Shown here: positions 1 through 10,625 of the stretch, piece after piece
Position numbering within the stretch: position 1 is the first letter of the stretch
Layout of the letters: every line of letters begins with the position of its first letter
Source of the DNA: Phytophthora colocasiae
Taxonomy: Eukaryota > Oomycota > Peronosporomycetes > Peronosporales > Peronosporaceae
Direction: 5' to 3'
Assembly (NCBI GenBank): GCA_018806915.1
Contig: JAGKQI010000034.1
Span: 744,001 to 808,000, forward strand
DNA length: 64,000 nt
Position numbers and translations under genes: made by a program
Notes under the pieces: generated by a model
The model's input: the letters and a program-made list of their open reading frames with translations, nothing else
Database searches by the model: none
What the model was told of the DNA's origin: nothing

Positions 1-1
1 T

Positions 2-3000
2 AGTCAGCAATATGCTGAGGCGCTTCGAGCGCGAAGAGGTGACACCGTCACTGTCCGTCTAGCGACGGGCGTCCGTGTCACGGCAGCCAAGGTCCCGATG
101 GACCTACGGCTGAAGTTCCTGGACTTCGACAGCGTGGAACGCTGCTTGGTCTTGACCTGGATTCGAGGTACGACCTCATCCTTGGTATGGCGTGGCTGGA
201 GCGCCACGAGCCATGGATCGACTGGAGGTCGAAGACCTTAGGTGCTACGCACTTCTCTCCTAGTGGAGCTTTGGCGAGTCATGAACCCACCTCTGCTAGG
301 AAGCAGAAGCGCTATTGGCGCGAGCATCGAGCCGAGTCGGCAATGATGCTGGAAGTCGGTGTGTCCGAGTTAGTGGACAGCACCGAGTGCGAGGATCGCA
401 GCCCTGTTGAGCGCATAGCGCTGGTTGGCAGTGAGTCAACGTGTGGGCAAAGCTCACGTAACCCGAGTGACGCCGGTCATGGACTGTCACTGGATGCCGA
501 TGGCATCGGGCCTTACCAGGCCGTGAACTGTGGGGCGGCACGTACTCCGTCGAGTGATACTGGTCGTGGACCAAGTCGATCGCTGAGTGTCTCTGACACT
601 GGACCTGTTACGGTCATTGATTGTGCAGCGGCACGTACTCCGCTGAGCGGCATCGGTCGTCGACCGAGTGGATCGCTGAGTGTCCCTGACACTGGGCCGA
701 GAGAGGCCGAAACTTGTGCGACGGCACGTACTCCGTCGAGTAGACGATCTTCGGCTAGGCGAAGACGTCGTAAGGCCCTTCGGGCGAGACGCTCTGCGTC
801 TGAGTCATCCGTGACGTCAAGTGCCGACGCACCGGAGGGCTGTGGGCAGCTATACACTCTGGTTGATGGAGTGGGCGGTAGTGCCGAAGGCAGTGTCCTG
901 CTGGACGACTTGCCAAGTGTTGACAAGCTCCTTGAGCTAGAAGAGATGTCCTTCGCCGACTTTGGCGATGCCTTGAAGGCTGGCGAATTCGCCGAGGTGG
1001 TCATCGTTCGACCTGAAGAGGAGTTAAACTCATCATCCCTCGTTGACGAGTCCGTCTTGGCCGAAGTCAAGAAGGCGTTGAACGCCAGGAGTGGATCGGA
1101 GATCCTCAAGAATCCCTCGGATCCCTTCCACTCCTTGCTGAAGGAATATGGAGACGTTGTCTCGAAGGAACCACCGAGTGGCCTGCCTCCCGACCGAGGC
1201 GTTCGTCATGAGATCGACTTAGTTCCCGGAACTAAGTACTGCGTGACCCGACAGTGGCCTCTTCCTAAAGAGCAATGCGACGTCATTGACGCCTTCTTCC
1301 GTGCGAAGCACGCGGCGGGTCTCGTGCGCGAGAGCAAGTCTCCGCACTCCGCGCCAACGTTCTGTGTCAGAAAGCCGAATGGCAAGTGGCGTATCGTTCA
1401 CGCTTTTAACAAGCTCAACACTGCCACGATTCCGGCGCAGACGCCGATTCCTAGGAAGGATGTTCTTCAGAACAACATGGTGGGTTGCACCATGTACAGT
1501 GCACTCGACTTAGTCGATGGGTACTATCAGCTGCTCATGCGAGCCAGTGATATTCCGCTTACAGCGGTGAGCACCCCGAGCGGTATGCTCTGGGAGTGGC
1601 TCGTCATGCCACAAGGGCTCTCGAATGCGCCTGCAACGTTCAATCGTCTAGTGACGCAGCTGTTCAGGCCCCTACGGGCATTCGCACAAACGTACTTTGA
1701 CGACGTGTTCGTCCACAGTCAGGCCGAACACGGCAAGACTGACGTTGAGGTGCACGTGGAACACGTGAGAGCTGTGCTCGAGTGCATGCGCACGAACAAG
1801 CTGTACGCCAACGCAGACAAGTGCGTCTTTGGCGCGGAAGAAATCCCCTTCCTAGGGTGCTTCATTGGGAAGCATGGCCTTCGTGCTGATCCAGCAAAGG
1901 TCAAGGCCATTGTGGATTGGCCGGTTCCCTTGAACCAGAAGGACTTGCGTAAGTGGCTGGGTTTGGCCAACTACTTGCACAAGTACAGCGAGAACTACGC
2001 TGAGTTGGCTCGGCCACTGACGGATCTCCTTAAGAAGGATGCCGAGTGGGTATGGCGTGCCGAGCACGAGAATGCGTTCACTTGTATCAAGGATAGCCTG
2101 CTTCAGGCACCGATACTGGCGCTGCCAGACCCCGCTCGTCCGTTTATTGTCGTCTGTGACGCCTCTGACTTTGCCATCGGCAGTGCTTTGCTACAAGTGG
2201 ACGCCGAAGGGCGCGAACGCGTCATTGCGTTTGAGTCGCGACAGCTCAAGGCTGCTGAGAAGAACTATCCAGTTCATGACAAGGAGCTACTTGCGATGAA
2301 GTACGCTCTCGTCAAATTCAGGGTTCACCTGCTCGGCTCCAAGCCGTTTGTGATCTACACGGATCATGCGTCACTACGCACAGCGACGCAGTCGCCTCAC
2401 CTCTCGCAGAGGATGGCCCGATGGCTCTCCTTCTTTGCGGAGTATAACTTCGAGGTGAAGTACAAGCCTGGCAGGCAGAACGTCCTCGCTGACGCGTTAT
2501 CACGTCGCCCGGACTATGAGTTATCTCATGTCACCTCGGTGACGTCGTCCGTGACGGACATGGTTCGAGCAGCGTACGCTCAGGACGACTCTTGTGTCGC
2601 GTTGCTCCAAGCTCTGGGGAGCGATGAGTTTAAAGACTCAAAGGTGACTCTGTCACGACGCCTAAAGGCGAGACTCCAACGCTACAGCCTGGAAGGCGGT
2701 CTGCTGTACTACAGCACGGGTCAGGATGACCCACCACGAGTGGTAGTTCCTCACGATGAGGATCTGAAGTACCGTATCCTCTATGAGGCTCACGACACAC
2801 CCACAGGCGGCCACCTCGGTCGCGAGAAGACGTACGGCTCGGTGAGCTCCATGTACTGGTGGCCGAAGATGTACAAGTGGGTCAGCACATATGTGCGCAC
2901 GTGCGAGACGTGTCAGCGGGTTAAACCCTCGCCGCATGCGGCTGCGCCTTTGGCGAGCTTACCTGTACCCTCTGGGTGTTGGCAGTCCATAAGTATGGAC

Positions 3001-4491
3001 TTTAGGTTTGGCCTGCCGAAGGACTCGGCAGGCAACACGGGCGTGGTGGTCTTTGTTGACCGTCTGAGCAAGATGGCTCATCTAGCGGCTGTGCCGGACA
3101 CCGTCGATGGTGCTGGTACAGCGACGATCTTCATCGATCGGGTCTTCCGCCAGCATGGGCTGCCTGAGACCATTGTCTCGGATCGAGATCCCCGTTTCAC
3201 GGGTCACTTCTGGACGTCCGTCTTCAAGGTGCTGGGCACTCGACTGGACATGTCCACGGCGGACCATCCGCAGACCGACGGTCAGACCGAACGCGTGAAC
3301 CGCGTTCTGGAGGACATCCTCCGCAGCGTATGCGCTGAAACGCCGAAGCGTTGGAGCGCTATGCTCCCTCTCGTTGAGTTCTCCATGAACAATGCGGTGC
3401 ATGCCTCGACAGGCTTCACCCCGTTCTACGTGAACGGCCTTGCGCACCCGCGCGTTCCGCTCACTCCGCCACGCGGTAGCCTTGGGCTTGGTGGGGGAGA
3501 GGCTGTGCCGTCGCTCGACTCCGAGCTTGCTGATATCAGCCCTTCTGCTGTGCGTAAACAAGTCGATGACTTCCTCTCGGTGAGATTGAGCGTATTACGC
3601 CGTGTACGTGACGCGATGGCTGAAAGCCAAGACGTTCAGAAGGAACAAGCGGATACAAAAGGTAGAAGCAATGTATGGGAATTTAAGGTCGGTGACCAGG
3701 TTTTATTAAACGCTAAGAACCTACCTACACATGCAGTGTCAAATGTCTTTAAGACGAAATTGCGTCCGCGTTTCATCGGACCATTTACGGTCGTGGCCAA
3801 GAAGGGCCTGGCATACACGCTTGACTTGCCAAAGCGGATGCGAACACACCCGGTGTTCTACGTCGGCTTGCTTAAGCCATATCGGGACCCCGCGGGGGTG
3901 AGCGCGGAGGCGCTGGCGCCGACGACACGCGCCCAGGCTGCGTCATCTGCAGCAGTATCGTCACCTGACCCCGCAGCTCGGCGAGCTGAAGCTCCTGCTG
4001 ATGCAGGCGAGCGGTCAGAGACTGAGGACCTTCGAGCCAAGCCACCCGGCTTTCAATCTCCTCTATGTCATGAGCGAGACGGGCATGTGAATGCCAAACG
4101 CTCTCCACGTTCCCCTGAAGAGACTGAGTCTGACTCTGGAGAGTACCGATCGAGTGATCGAGTTGATACCAGGCGCGCTGCGACAGATAGCGCTCATCAC
4201 ACTCGTCGAGTATTGCGTCCCGCAGCGAATCGGCCTCCTCCGCCGTTGCTCGATGAGCAGGGGACTCCCCACTACCACGTGGAGCGCCTGATGGCGCGGC
4301 GTCGCCACCGTAGTCAAAACCAGTATCTGGTGAAGTGGCGTGGATATCCTCATTCCCAAAACTCGTGGGAGTTTGAAGGGTCCCTGAGGCAGGACTGCCC
4401 TGACGTCGTGGACGCTTTTGATCGCGAAGATCGGGGGCGCCCGAAGGGCTCGAGGTCGACCACTCGGTCGACACCCGCTTCTCACCACTAG
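2..4491 (+). pseudogene. pol: Gypsy pol: PR tail, RT, RNase H, integrase, chromodomain (1-bp frameshift)
   Basis: The protein would process the polyprotein, copy element RNA and insert the cDNA. From 187 the frame is open for 1434 codons. RT carries YFDD near residue 503. RNase H carries VCDAS near 657, an acidic KELLAM stretch and YTDHASL near 724. Integrase has the H-H-C-C zinc motif (GHLGREKT, CETCQRVK, about 870-912) and D,D,E in SMDF (near 938), VSDRD (near 1000) and TDGQTERVNR (near 1033). A GPY/F-type module (RFIGPFTVV) is near 1200 and a chromodomain (YHVERL, YLVKWRGY, NSWEF) at about 1363-1405. Residues between about 40 and 280 form a Ser/Arg-rich linker. Bases 2-154 read the protease in another frame: other copies have one more G near 154, so a 1-bp deletion breaks PR from pol. 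Confidence 0.93.
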
Positions 4492-5790
4492 TGTGAGAAG
4501 CTGACGGACTAGCAGCCGAGCTCAGGCTCTGGTCCGTGGCTGGCACAGCCAGCGAGTCTCCCTCGGAGACTGAAGGAGCATCCTGCGAAGCAGGGATAGT
4601 GGCCTGAGAGGCGGGAGCCACTGCCGTCGTGTGACGAGGAAAGCGGCCGGGCCGCACGCGTATCTTCGCGTACTCCTCGGGCGAGGCGGACGTCCACCTC
4701 GGCGCAGCTCTCCATGAGCCGGTCAAACGACGCGAGCTTCCGTGAAGCCTCGGCCCAGGTGGCCACATGGACCATGTAGTCCCGGGTGGTCTCTCCGGTT
4801 TGGAGCAGGAGTGGATAAGTCCTCATCTGAGGCACAGACTCCCGTCGCCGTTGCTTATCTAAGCGTTGCCGATACTCGGCGAGTGTGCACACCTGCGGGG
4901 TCAGGAAACGCTCATGGAGCCCCTGTCGCTGCTGAGTCTCAGCCACCGTACGTGGAGGATTGCCTATGGCGTAACCATGCAGGTTTGGCTGCGCCATCAA
5001 CTGCTTCACCTGCTCGGCAGGGTCGCGAGGCTCGAAGCCGTAGTCGCGCCGCGACGAAGTCCCCACGATGTCCCGTTGGACCGGTCGACGTGACTCTGGA
5101 GCACCGCTCAGGGAAGCCTCCTGTGCCTCATCCAGAGGGTTGGTGATCGCGTCTTCGACTCCCTTGAGTGACTCTGGCTCATCGCGAGCAGGAAGCGGTG
5201 GTGCGTTGCGCAACGCGTTGAGCACGAGGCTCGAAGGTCCCTCCGGGAACGGATTGGCTGCCGCAGCTGCCGAGGAATTGAGTACCGACGCGGATCGCGT
5301 GGAGAGCGCAGCTCAGATCGGGTCGTCCGAGGGCTCGCAGGAGCAGGAGACGCATGGGCATCGCCCTGTTCGGACTCCTCGTAGTCCACTTCGACCTCGC
5401 CTTCCTCTGTAGGAGAGCGACGTGGGTCGCGCGTCGGCGACGCTGTCGTGTACTCGAAGGGTGAGCCACCGCTACCACTTGACGTCGGGCTGGCCTTGAA
5501 CATCGCTCCGTAGCGAAGGCGAGACGCCGCGAAATACTCCGAATCGGAGAGCGTGAGAGGAGCCGAGGGCTCAGACCGGAAAGCGCTGAGGCGCTGGGGC
5601 GTAGACGCCTGGTCACTGGACACCTCAGGAGCGGTTGGCTCGCTGGGGAGAATTGAAGAATGTGCTCGTTGAGCCAGCGCACCCGCGCACTCTCGTTGAG
5701 AGATTTCTTTATCGGAAAGTTGCCGGTGACAGGCCTTGACAAGGCAGTTATGTCTACAGTTGTAGATACTCCGTATCCACGGTTTGGGGG
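3872..5790 (-). pseudogene. Opposite-strand ORF of the Gypsy element, copy 1 (frameshifted)
   Basis: A long reading frame runs opposite to pol from near the PPT to a stop just past the GPY/F module. It overlaps the chromodomain end of pol for about 620 bp. The N-terminal part is rich in Pro, Ser and Arg. The middle is basic (EYRQRLDKQRRRES, then TRDYMVHVATWAEAS). The C-terminal part is Ser-rich, then heptad-like (SLRDAILDECDERY, ARLAHDIEEIESRVAWLEG, LHQQELQLAEL), which suggests a coiled coil. No transmembrane segment or signal peptide is visible. In this copy the frame is broken near 4680 and near 5270; the same protein reads through in other copies. No in-frame ATG occurs in the first 80 or so codons, so the start is unknown. 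I do not recognise a family. Confidence 0.6.
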
Positions 5791-5792
5791 GG

Positions 5793-6203
5793 TGTAACGG
5801 GGTTACACGAGCTGCGCGCCTTGGCTACAATAGGTGTGGTATACACCATCCAGGTCACAAGTCACAGATCCGTGTACAACACATAGTGTTTCTCACACGT
5901 CACACATGTAGCCAGTTGCTGGCTGTTAGCTCAGAGCCACACATTACATTTGATTAGGATTTAGTATGTTAGATACTAAATCCGTTACATTCAGGATTAG
6001 GGCAATAAAATAAATAAAAATCAGTTTGCATTTTACATAATTAGTGTTAGTTCCGTTATTATAGGGACACTGATTGTGAGAGTCCCGTATTTAGTGGACT
6101 ACTTGGTTCTTGTATAGAACCGAAGGCTAGTGCCTTGCAAGCAGGACTCTACGAGTCAACCCAACTTCCTCTGTGCCGTGCACACCTACGCAGCCCCGCT
6201 GCA
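5793..6203 (+). repeat. 3' LTR of Gypsy element 1, preceded by PPT
   Basis: A 411-bp LTR begins TGTAACGGGGTTACA, itself an inverted repeat (TGTAAC/GTTACA), and ends CTGCA. A G7 polypurine tract lies directly before it at 5786-5792. It contains an AATAAA-type signal near 6004. The borders are set by comparison with the LTRs at 17077-17489 and 22505-22917. Confidence 0.9.
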
Positions 6204-8615
6204 AAGATGGTCCAAACACCCTTTCCGAGTAAACCGGACAAGCCCAAGTACAAGCCATTCGAGTTCCTGCACTTCGATCTTTGTGGCGCCATGGAGAAAG
6301 AGTCACTTGGTGGCAGCAAGTATCTACTGCTGATCACTGACAAGCGACGAAGCCAGCAACTGCATGACGGGATTCTGTTTGCGCGCCAAGTCGGAGAGTG
6401 AAGACTGTCTGCGCAAGTTCATCGCTAAAGTGGAGCGCCAATTCGATGCCAGGGTCAAGTTCGTGCGTCATGACGGTGCCAAGGAGTTCGCGACCAACTC
6501 ACTCAAGGCCTTTTACGACAATCATGGCATCGAAGTCCAGCCGACGGTTCGATATGCGCATCAGACGAATGCTACTGCGGAACGCGCCAACCGGACGATT
6601 GTGACTATCGGGCGCAGCATGCTTCACTTCGCACGTTTGGACAAGACGTTTTGGGCGGAAGCGGCGATGACGGCAATTTACAACAAGAATCGACTGCCGT
6701 CACCCAAGGTCCCAGGGAAGACGCCATTTGAGATTGTGTACAAGAGGAAGCCCAACGTGAAGCACATGCGCGTTTTCGGGTATAAGGCCTACGTCCTGAC
6801 GCCGAAGGAGAAGCGACTTAAGTGGGACCCCAAGGCTCGTGAAGGAATTTTCATGGGCTATGAAGAGCGTTCGAAGGCGTATCGCGTTTATGACATCGAG
6901 GCGGGCCAGGTAGTGATTTCTCGCGATGTCACTTTCGACGAATCGACCTTCGACGACACCAATGTTATTGATGATGATGAAGATGTCGAAGATGCTGCGG
7001 ATATCCTTGAAGACCTCGAGATTTCGAACGACCATGGAACGCGTGAATTCAAGCAGGCGGGGAAACGCAAGGCTCGTTCTAACACCGAGGATCGTGAACA
7101 TGTTCGTCGACCGCGTCGCAGTGCTGGATTAGAAGAAGCAAGCGCTCCAGACTCCGACCATCAAGAAGCCAAATCTGAAGACAATGATGATGATGACTCG
7201 ACTCAGCCGATGTACTGGCGTGCGAGTGCGAATGCAGTGGAGACGAGTGACAGCGCGGAGCCGAAGACGTTCCAAGATGCTGTGAGCGGCGAAGACCAAG
7301 TCCACTGGCGCAAGGCGATCCGAGCAGAACTCAAGTCGATGCGACTTCGTGGAGTGTTTCGTGGCGCCAAATTACCGAACAACCAACGCGCAGTCGGAAC
7401 CAAGTGGGTGTTCAAGATCAAGCGTAAAGCCGACGGGTCCATCGAGAAGTACAAGGCTCGACTCGTCGCGAAAGGATTTGTGCAGAAGTATGGCATCGAC
7501 TACACCGAGACGTTTTCGCCTGTGGTCAAGTACGTCACGCTTCGAATGATCATCGCTGTGGCCAAGTTCTTCAATTGGCCCCTCGACCAACTTGATGTCG
7601 TCACGGCGTTCCTGTACGGCTTGATGAAGGAGAAGGTGTTCTGCAGTGTTCCAGAAGGCGTGGAACTCGATGACGGATACGACTGCGTGGAACTTCTCAA
7701 GGCGATCTACGGTCTCAAGCAAGCTTCTCGAGTGTGGAATGAGACCTTCGACGAGTATGTGCGCTCCATCGGATTTCGCGTTTCGAGCTACGATCCGTGC
7801 CTCTACATCAAGGTTGTCGACGGTGACTGCGTTCTGATGCTGGTGTACGTCGACGATGTTTTGGTGATCGGAAGCTCTTCGACGATCATTGCTGAAGTCA
7901 AGAAACAGCTCAAGGCACGATTCGAGATGACTGACAGCGGCAAGTGTTCCTTCATTCTGGGCATCGAAGTGGTCGACAACGCAGATGGCAGCGTCACGCT
8001 GTCCCAAGCTCGCTACATCAACGACATCCTGGAGCGCTTTGGCATGCAAAACTGCAAACCTACTGCCAGTCCAGTCGACTTCAGTATGAAGCTCGTTGCC
8101 AGTGACGTCTCGACCAAGTTGGATGCTCTCATGCACTTGATGACGTCGACTCGCCCGGACATTGCTTTTGCAGTTGGTTACGTTTCGCGCTTCATGGAGA
8201 ACCCTCAAGTTGAGCACTGGATTGCAGTCAAGCGCATCTTCCGTTACCTTCAGGGCACCAAGTCGCACGGACTCAGTTTTTCGCCGGCCAAGAGAATCGA
8301 CTTTCGTGGCTATTCGGATGCAGACTGGGCTGGTGACCACAGTGACCGCAAGTCGACTTCGGGCTACCTGTTTCAAGTTCTTGGTGGACCTGTGTCATGG
8401 GGTTTCAAGAAGCAATCGAGTGTGTCTCTTTCCACGAGTGAAGCCGAGTACATTGCGCTCAGTCTGGCAATCCAAGAAGGCAAGTGGGTGCACAAGCTTC
8501 TGTGTGACATCCTCGACGCTGCAGGCGAAGACATCCCGGATCTGAAGATTTTCGAAGACAATCAGTCGTGCAACAAGATGACGAAGAACCCTGTGAACCA
8601 TGGCCGCGCGAAGCA
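6204..8615 (+). pseudogene. pol: Copia-1 pol: partial integrase, RT and RNase H
   Basis: Ty1/Copia polyprotein that enters mid-integrase because Gypsy element 1 sits in it. The first stretch (KYKPFEFLHFDLCG, first catalytic Asp) is in one frame. A small insertion near 6345-6355 shifts it, and from 6364 the frame is long and open. Integrase continues with FVRHDGAKEF and ATAERANR (second Asp and Glu). RT has TKWVFKIKRKADG, the LDVVTAFLYG region and YVDD at about 7846. RNase H has SDADWAGD and SEAEYIAL and stops in the NHGRAKH motif at 8615, where the sequence turns back on itself. Part of the connection between RT and RNase H (near 8125) is also missing. The zinc part of integrase, protease and gag are outside the window. 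Confidence 0.88.
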
Positions 8616-9417
8616 TGCGTTGTCGACCACTTCGATGCCCAGAATGAAGGAACACTTGCCGCTGTCAGTCATCTCGAATCGTGCCTTGAGCTGTTTCTTG
8701 ACTTCAGCAATGATCGTCGAAGAGCTTCCGATCACCAAAACATCGTCGACGTACACCAGCATCAGAACGCAGTCACCGTCGACAACCTTGATGTAGAGGC
8801 ACGGATCGTAGCTCGAAACACGAAATCCGATGGAGCGCACATACTCGTCGAACATCTCATTCCACACTCGAGAAGCTTGCTTGAGACCGTAGATCGCCTT
8901 GAGCAGTTCCACGCAGTCGTAGCCGTCATCAAGTTCCACGCCTTCTGGAACACTGCAGAACACCTTCTCCTTCATTAAGCCGTACAGGAACGCCGTGACG
9001 ACATCAAGTTGGTCGAGGGGCCAATTGAAGAACTTGTCCACAGCGATGATCGTTCGCAGCGTGACGTACTTAACCACCGGCGAAAACGTCTCGGTGTAGT
9101 CGATCCCATACTTCTGCACAAATCCTTTCGCGACGAGTCGAGCCTTGTACTTCTCGATGGACCCGTCGGCTTTACGCTTGATCTTGAACACCCACTTGGT
9201 TTCGACTGCGCGTTGGTTGTTCGGTAATTTGGCGCCACGAAACACTCCACGAAGTCGCATCGACTTGAGTTCTGCTCGGATCGCCTTGCGCCAGTGGACT
9301 TGGTATTCACCGCTCACAGCATCTTGGAACGTCTTCGGCTCGGCGCTGTCACTCGTCTCATTCGCACAAGCATGCCAGTTCGTTGGCTGAGTCGAGTCAT
9401 CATCATCATTGTCTTCA
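8616..9417 (-). pseudogene. Inverted copy of Copia-1 RT
   Basis: This stretch is the reverse complement of 7175-7983, with scattered differences (for example an AVAK/AVDK change before FFNWPLDQ). It reads as Copia RT on the minus strand, including YVDD and the fingers/palm region, and lacks integrase and RNase H. Together with the forward copy it forms an inverted repeat with arms of about 0.8 kb and a spacer of 632 bp. The open frame runs past both ends only by chance. Confidence 0.9.
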
Positions 9418-9418
9418 G

Positions 9419-9756
9419 TGTTGTCAAGAAAGCGCCTCGACCAGCTACAGTATACCGGTAGGATACCGGTATAACCTTCACTCAGTGACACCGCAGTCAC
9501 TCCTGTGATTACGGGACGGTGTTTACGATACGGGTGCGACATCATTGTGGGTACAAGATTGTGGATACAAGATGGGAATCCACGTGGCACTCTCTGATTG
9601 GCTGAAGCAACTCAGTATCCAGTAAGGAATCTAGTAGAGTGTATCCAGTAGAGAATCCAGTAGGCTTAGAGGTAGCTAGCAGTTAGCAAACTAAGGACCT
9701 AAATCAATCACTTTGCATTTCGACATCTAGTGCTCAAACGAACTTGACTTTTGGTT
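9419..9756 (+). repeat. LTR/leader-like segment before Copia-2
   Basis: This holds no protein coding. It starts TGTTGTCAAG, a TGTTG beginning common in Copia LTRs, directly after the RT foldback. It carries two ATACCGGTA blocks and several degenerate copies of ATCCAGTAGAG at about 9621-9670. The end is unclear: a TGGTTATGAG block overlapping the gag start could be the primer binding site, and no second LTR is present to fix the borders. Confidence 0.45.
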
Positions 9757-10625
9757 ATGAGCCCAAGCCCCGTTTTCCCTGCTGAAGACTCCGACTACGC
9801 TTTCGCCATGGACACCACCTCGATCACGAACTCCCGTATCAACAAGTTCGACGAAAGTAACTTCCACACGTGGAAGTTCAAGATGCGCATGGTTCTCGAG
9901 GAGCGCGACCTGTGGGAAGTGACGTGCGGAGAGATCAAGCTGGAGCACTGCGCTACGACGCTGGACCAGACGACGTTCAAGAGGAAGTCTTGCAAGGCGC
10001 TGGCGATTATCTGTCTCGCGATGGAGGATTCGCAGTTGCCGCTGGTTCGCTCGGCGAAGGATGCGTTCGATGCATGGTCTAGACTGGAAGTACACTTCGA
10101 GAAGAAGAGTTTGGCCAACAAGCTCTTCGTTCGTCGACGTTTCTTCACGACGATGATGGACGAAGGTGATGATGTGCTGGATCACATTAACAAGCTCAAG
10201 ACGCTGGCGGAGCAGCTCGACGCAGTAGGCGCTTCTGTCAGCGAGGACGACTTGGTGATTACGCTTCTGGGTAATTTAAATGAGTCGTACCAGTTTATCA
10301 TCACGGCGTTGGAGTCGAGAGCTGATTCGCTGACGTGAGAACTCGTGACGGCTCGACTACTGCATGAGGACATGAAGCGCAAGGAACAAGGTGGCGGCGT
10401 CGATGGAGCCGCGCACGGTCAAGGTCAAGCGTTCATGACAAGCGGCAACGGGAAGAGCAAGGGACGACAGACGCAGAAGGCCAGTTCTTGTCACTACTGT
10501 GGTGAACAAGGTCATTGGATCGCTAAGTGTCCCGTGAGGATTCGCGAAAACGCGGAACGACAGAAGTCGCAGCGAGCGAATGTGGCGAATGAAGAGGAGT
10601 TCGACGGCGACTATCTGTTTTCAGT
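9757..10625 (+). pseudogene. gag: Copia-2 gag with in-frame stop
   Basis: Structural nucleocapsid protein of a Ty1/Copia element. From the ATG at 9757 the frame has the usual gag core (INKFDESNFHTWKFKMRMVLEERDLW, later FTTMMDEGDDVLDHINKLKTLAEQL) and a CCHC knuckle (CHYCGEQGHWIAKC) near 10495. A TGA at 10336-10338 interrupts it where a Trp codon is expected before ELVTARLLHED; the frame after it is unchanged, so this is a point nonsense mutation. The gag runs without a stop into the protease part, as is usual in Copia. Confidence 0.87.

Larger units (their letters stand above)
1..6203 (+). mobile_element. Ty3/Gypsy chromoviral element 1, 5' end cut by the window
   Basis: Read 5' to 3', the element carries the end of an aspartic protease, RT, RNase H, integrase and a C-terminal chromodomain in one reading frame, then a long opposite-strand ORF, a G-run polypurine tract at 5786-5792 and one LTR. 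LTR, gag and the protease active site lie left of position 1. It is the best preserved pol in the window, and the other family members are read against it. Its 3' LTR abuts Copia integrase sequence at 6204, so it was inserted into a Copia element whose left half is outside the window. One base is missing near 154, so this copy is not fully coding. Confidence 0.93.

Noticed and set aside
513..1109. 198-codon minus-strand frame opposite the pol linker
   Set aside because: The linker is rich in Ser and Arg codons that leave the opposite strand open. It recurs as variable pieces with no shared start, and shows no coiled coil or domain, unlike the frame at 3872-5790.
7372..8376. 334-codon minus-strand frame opposite Copia-1 RT
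   Set aside because: It lies wholly opposite a well-supported RT/RNase H frame, has biased Asp/Glu/His/Val content from the complement, and has no recognisable domain.
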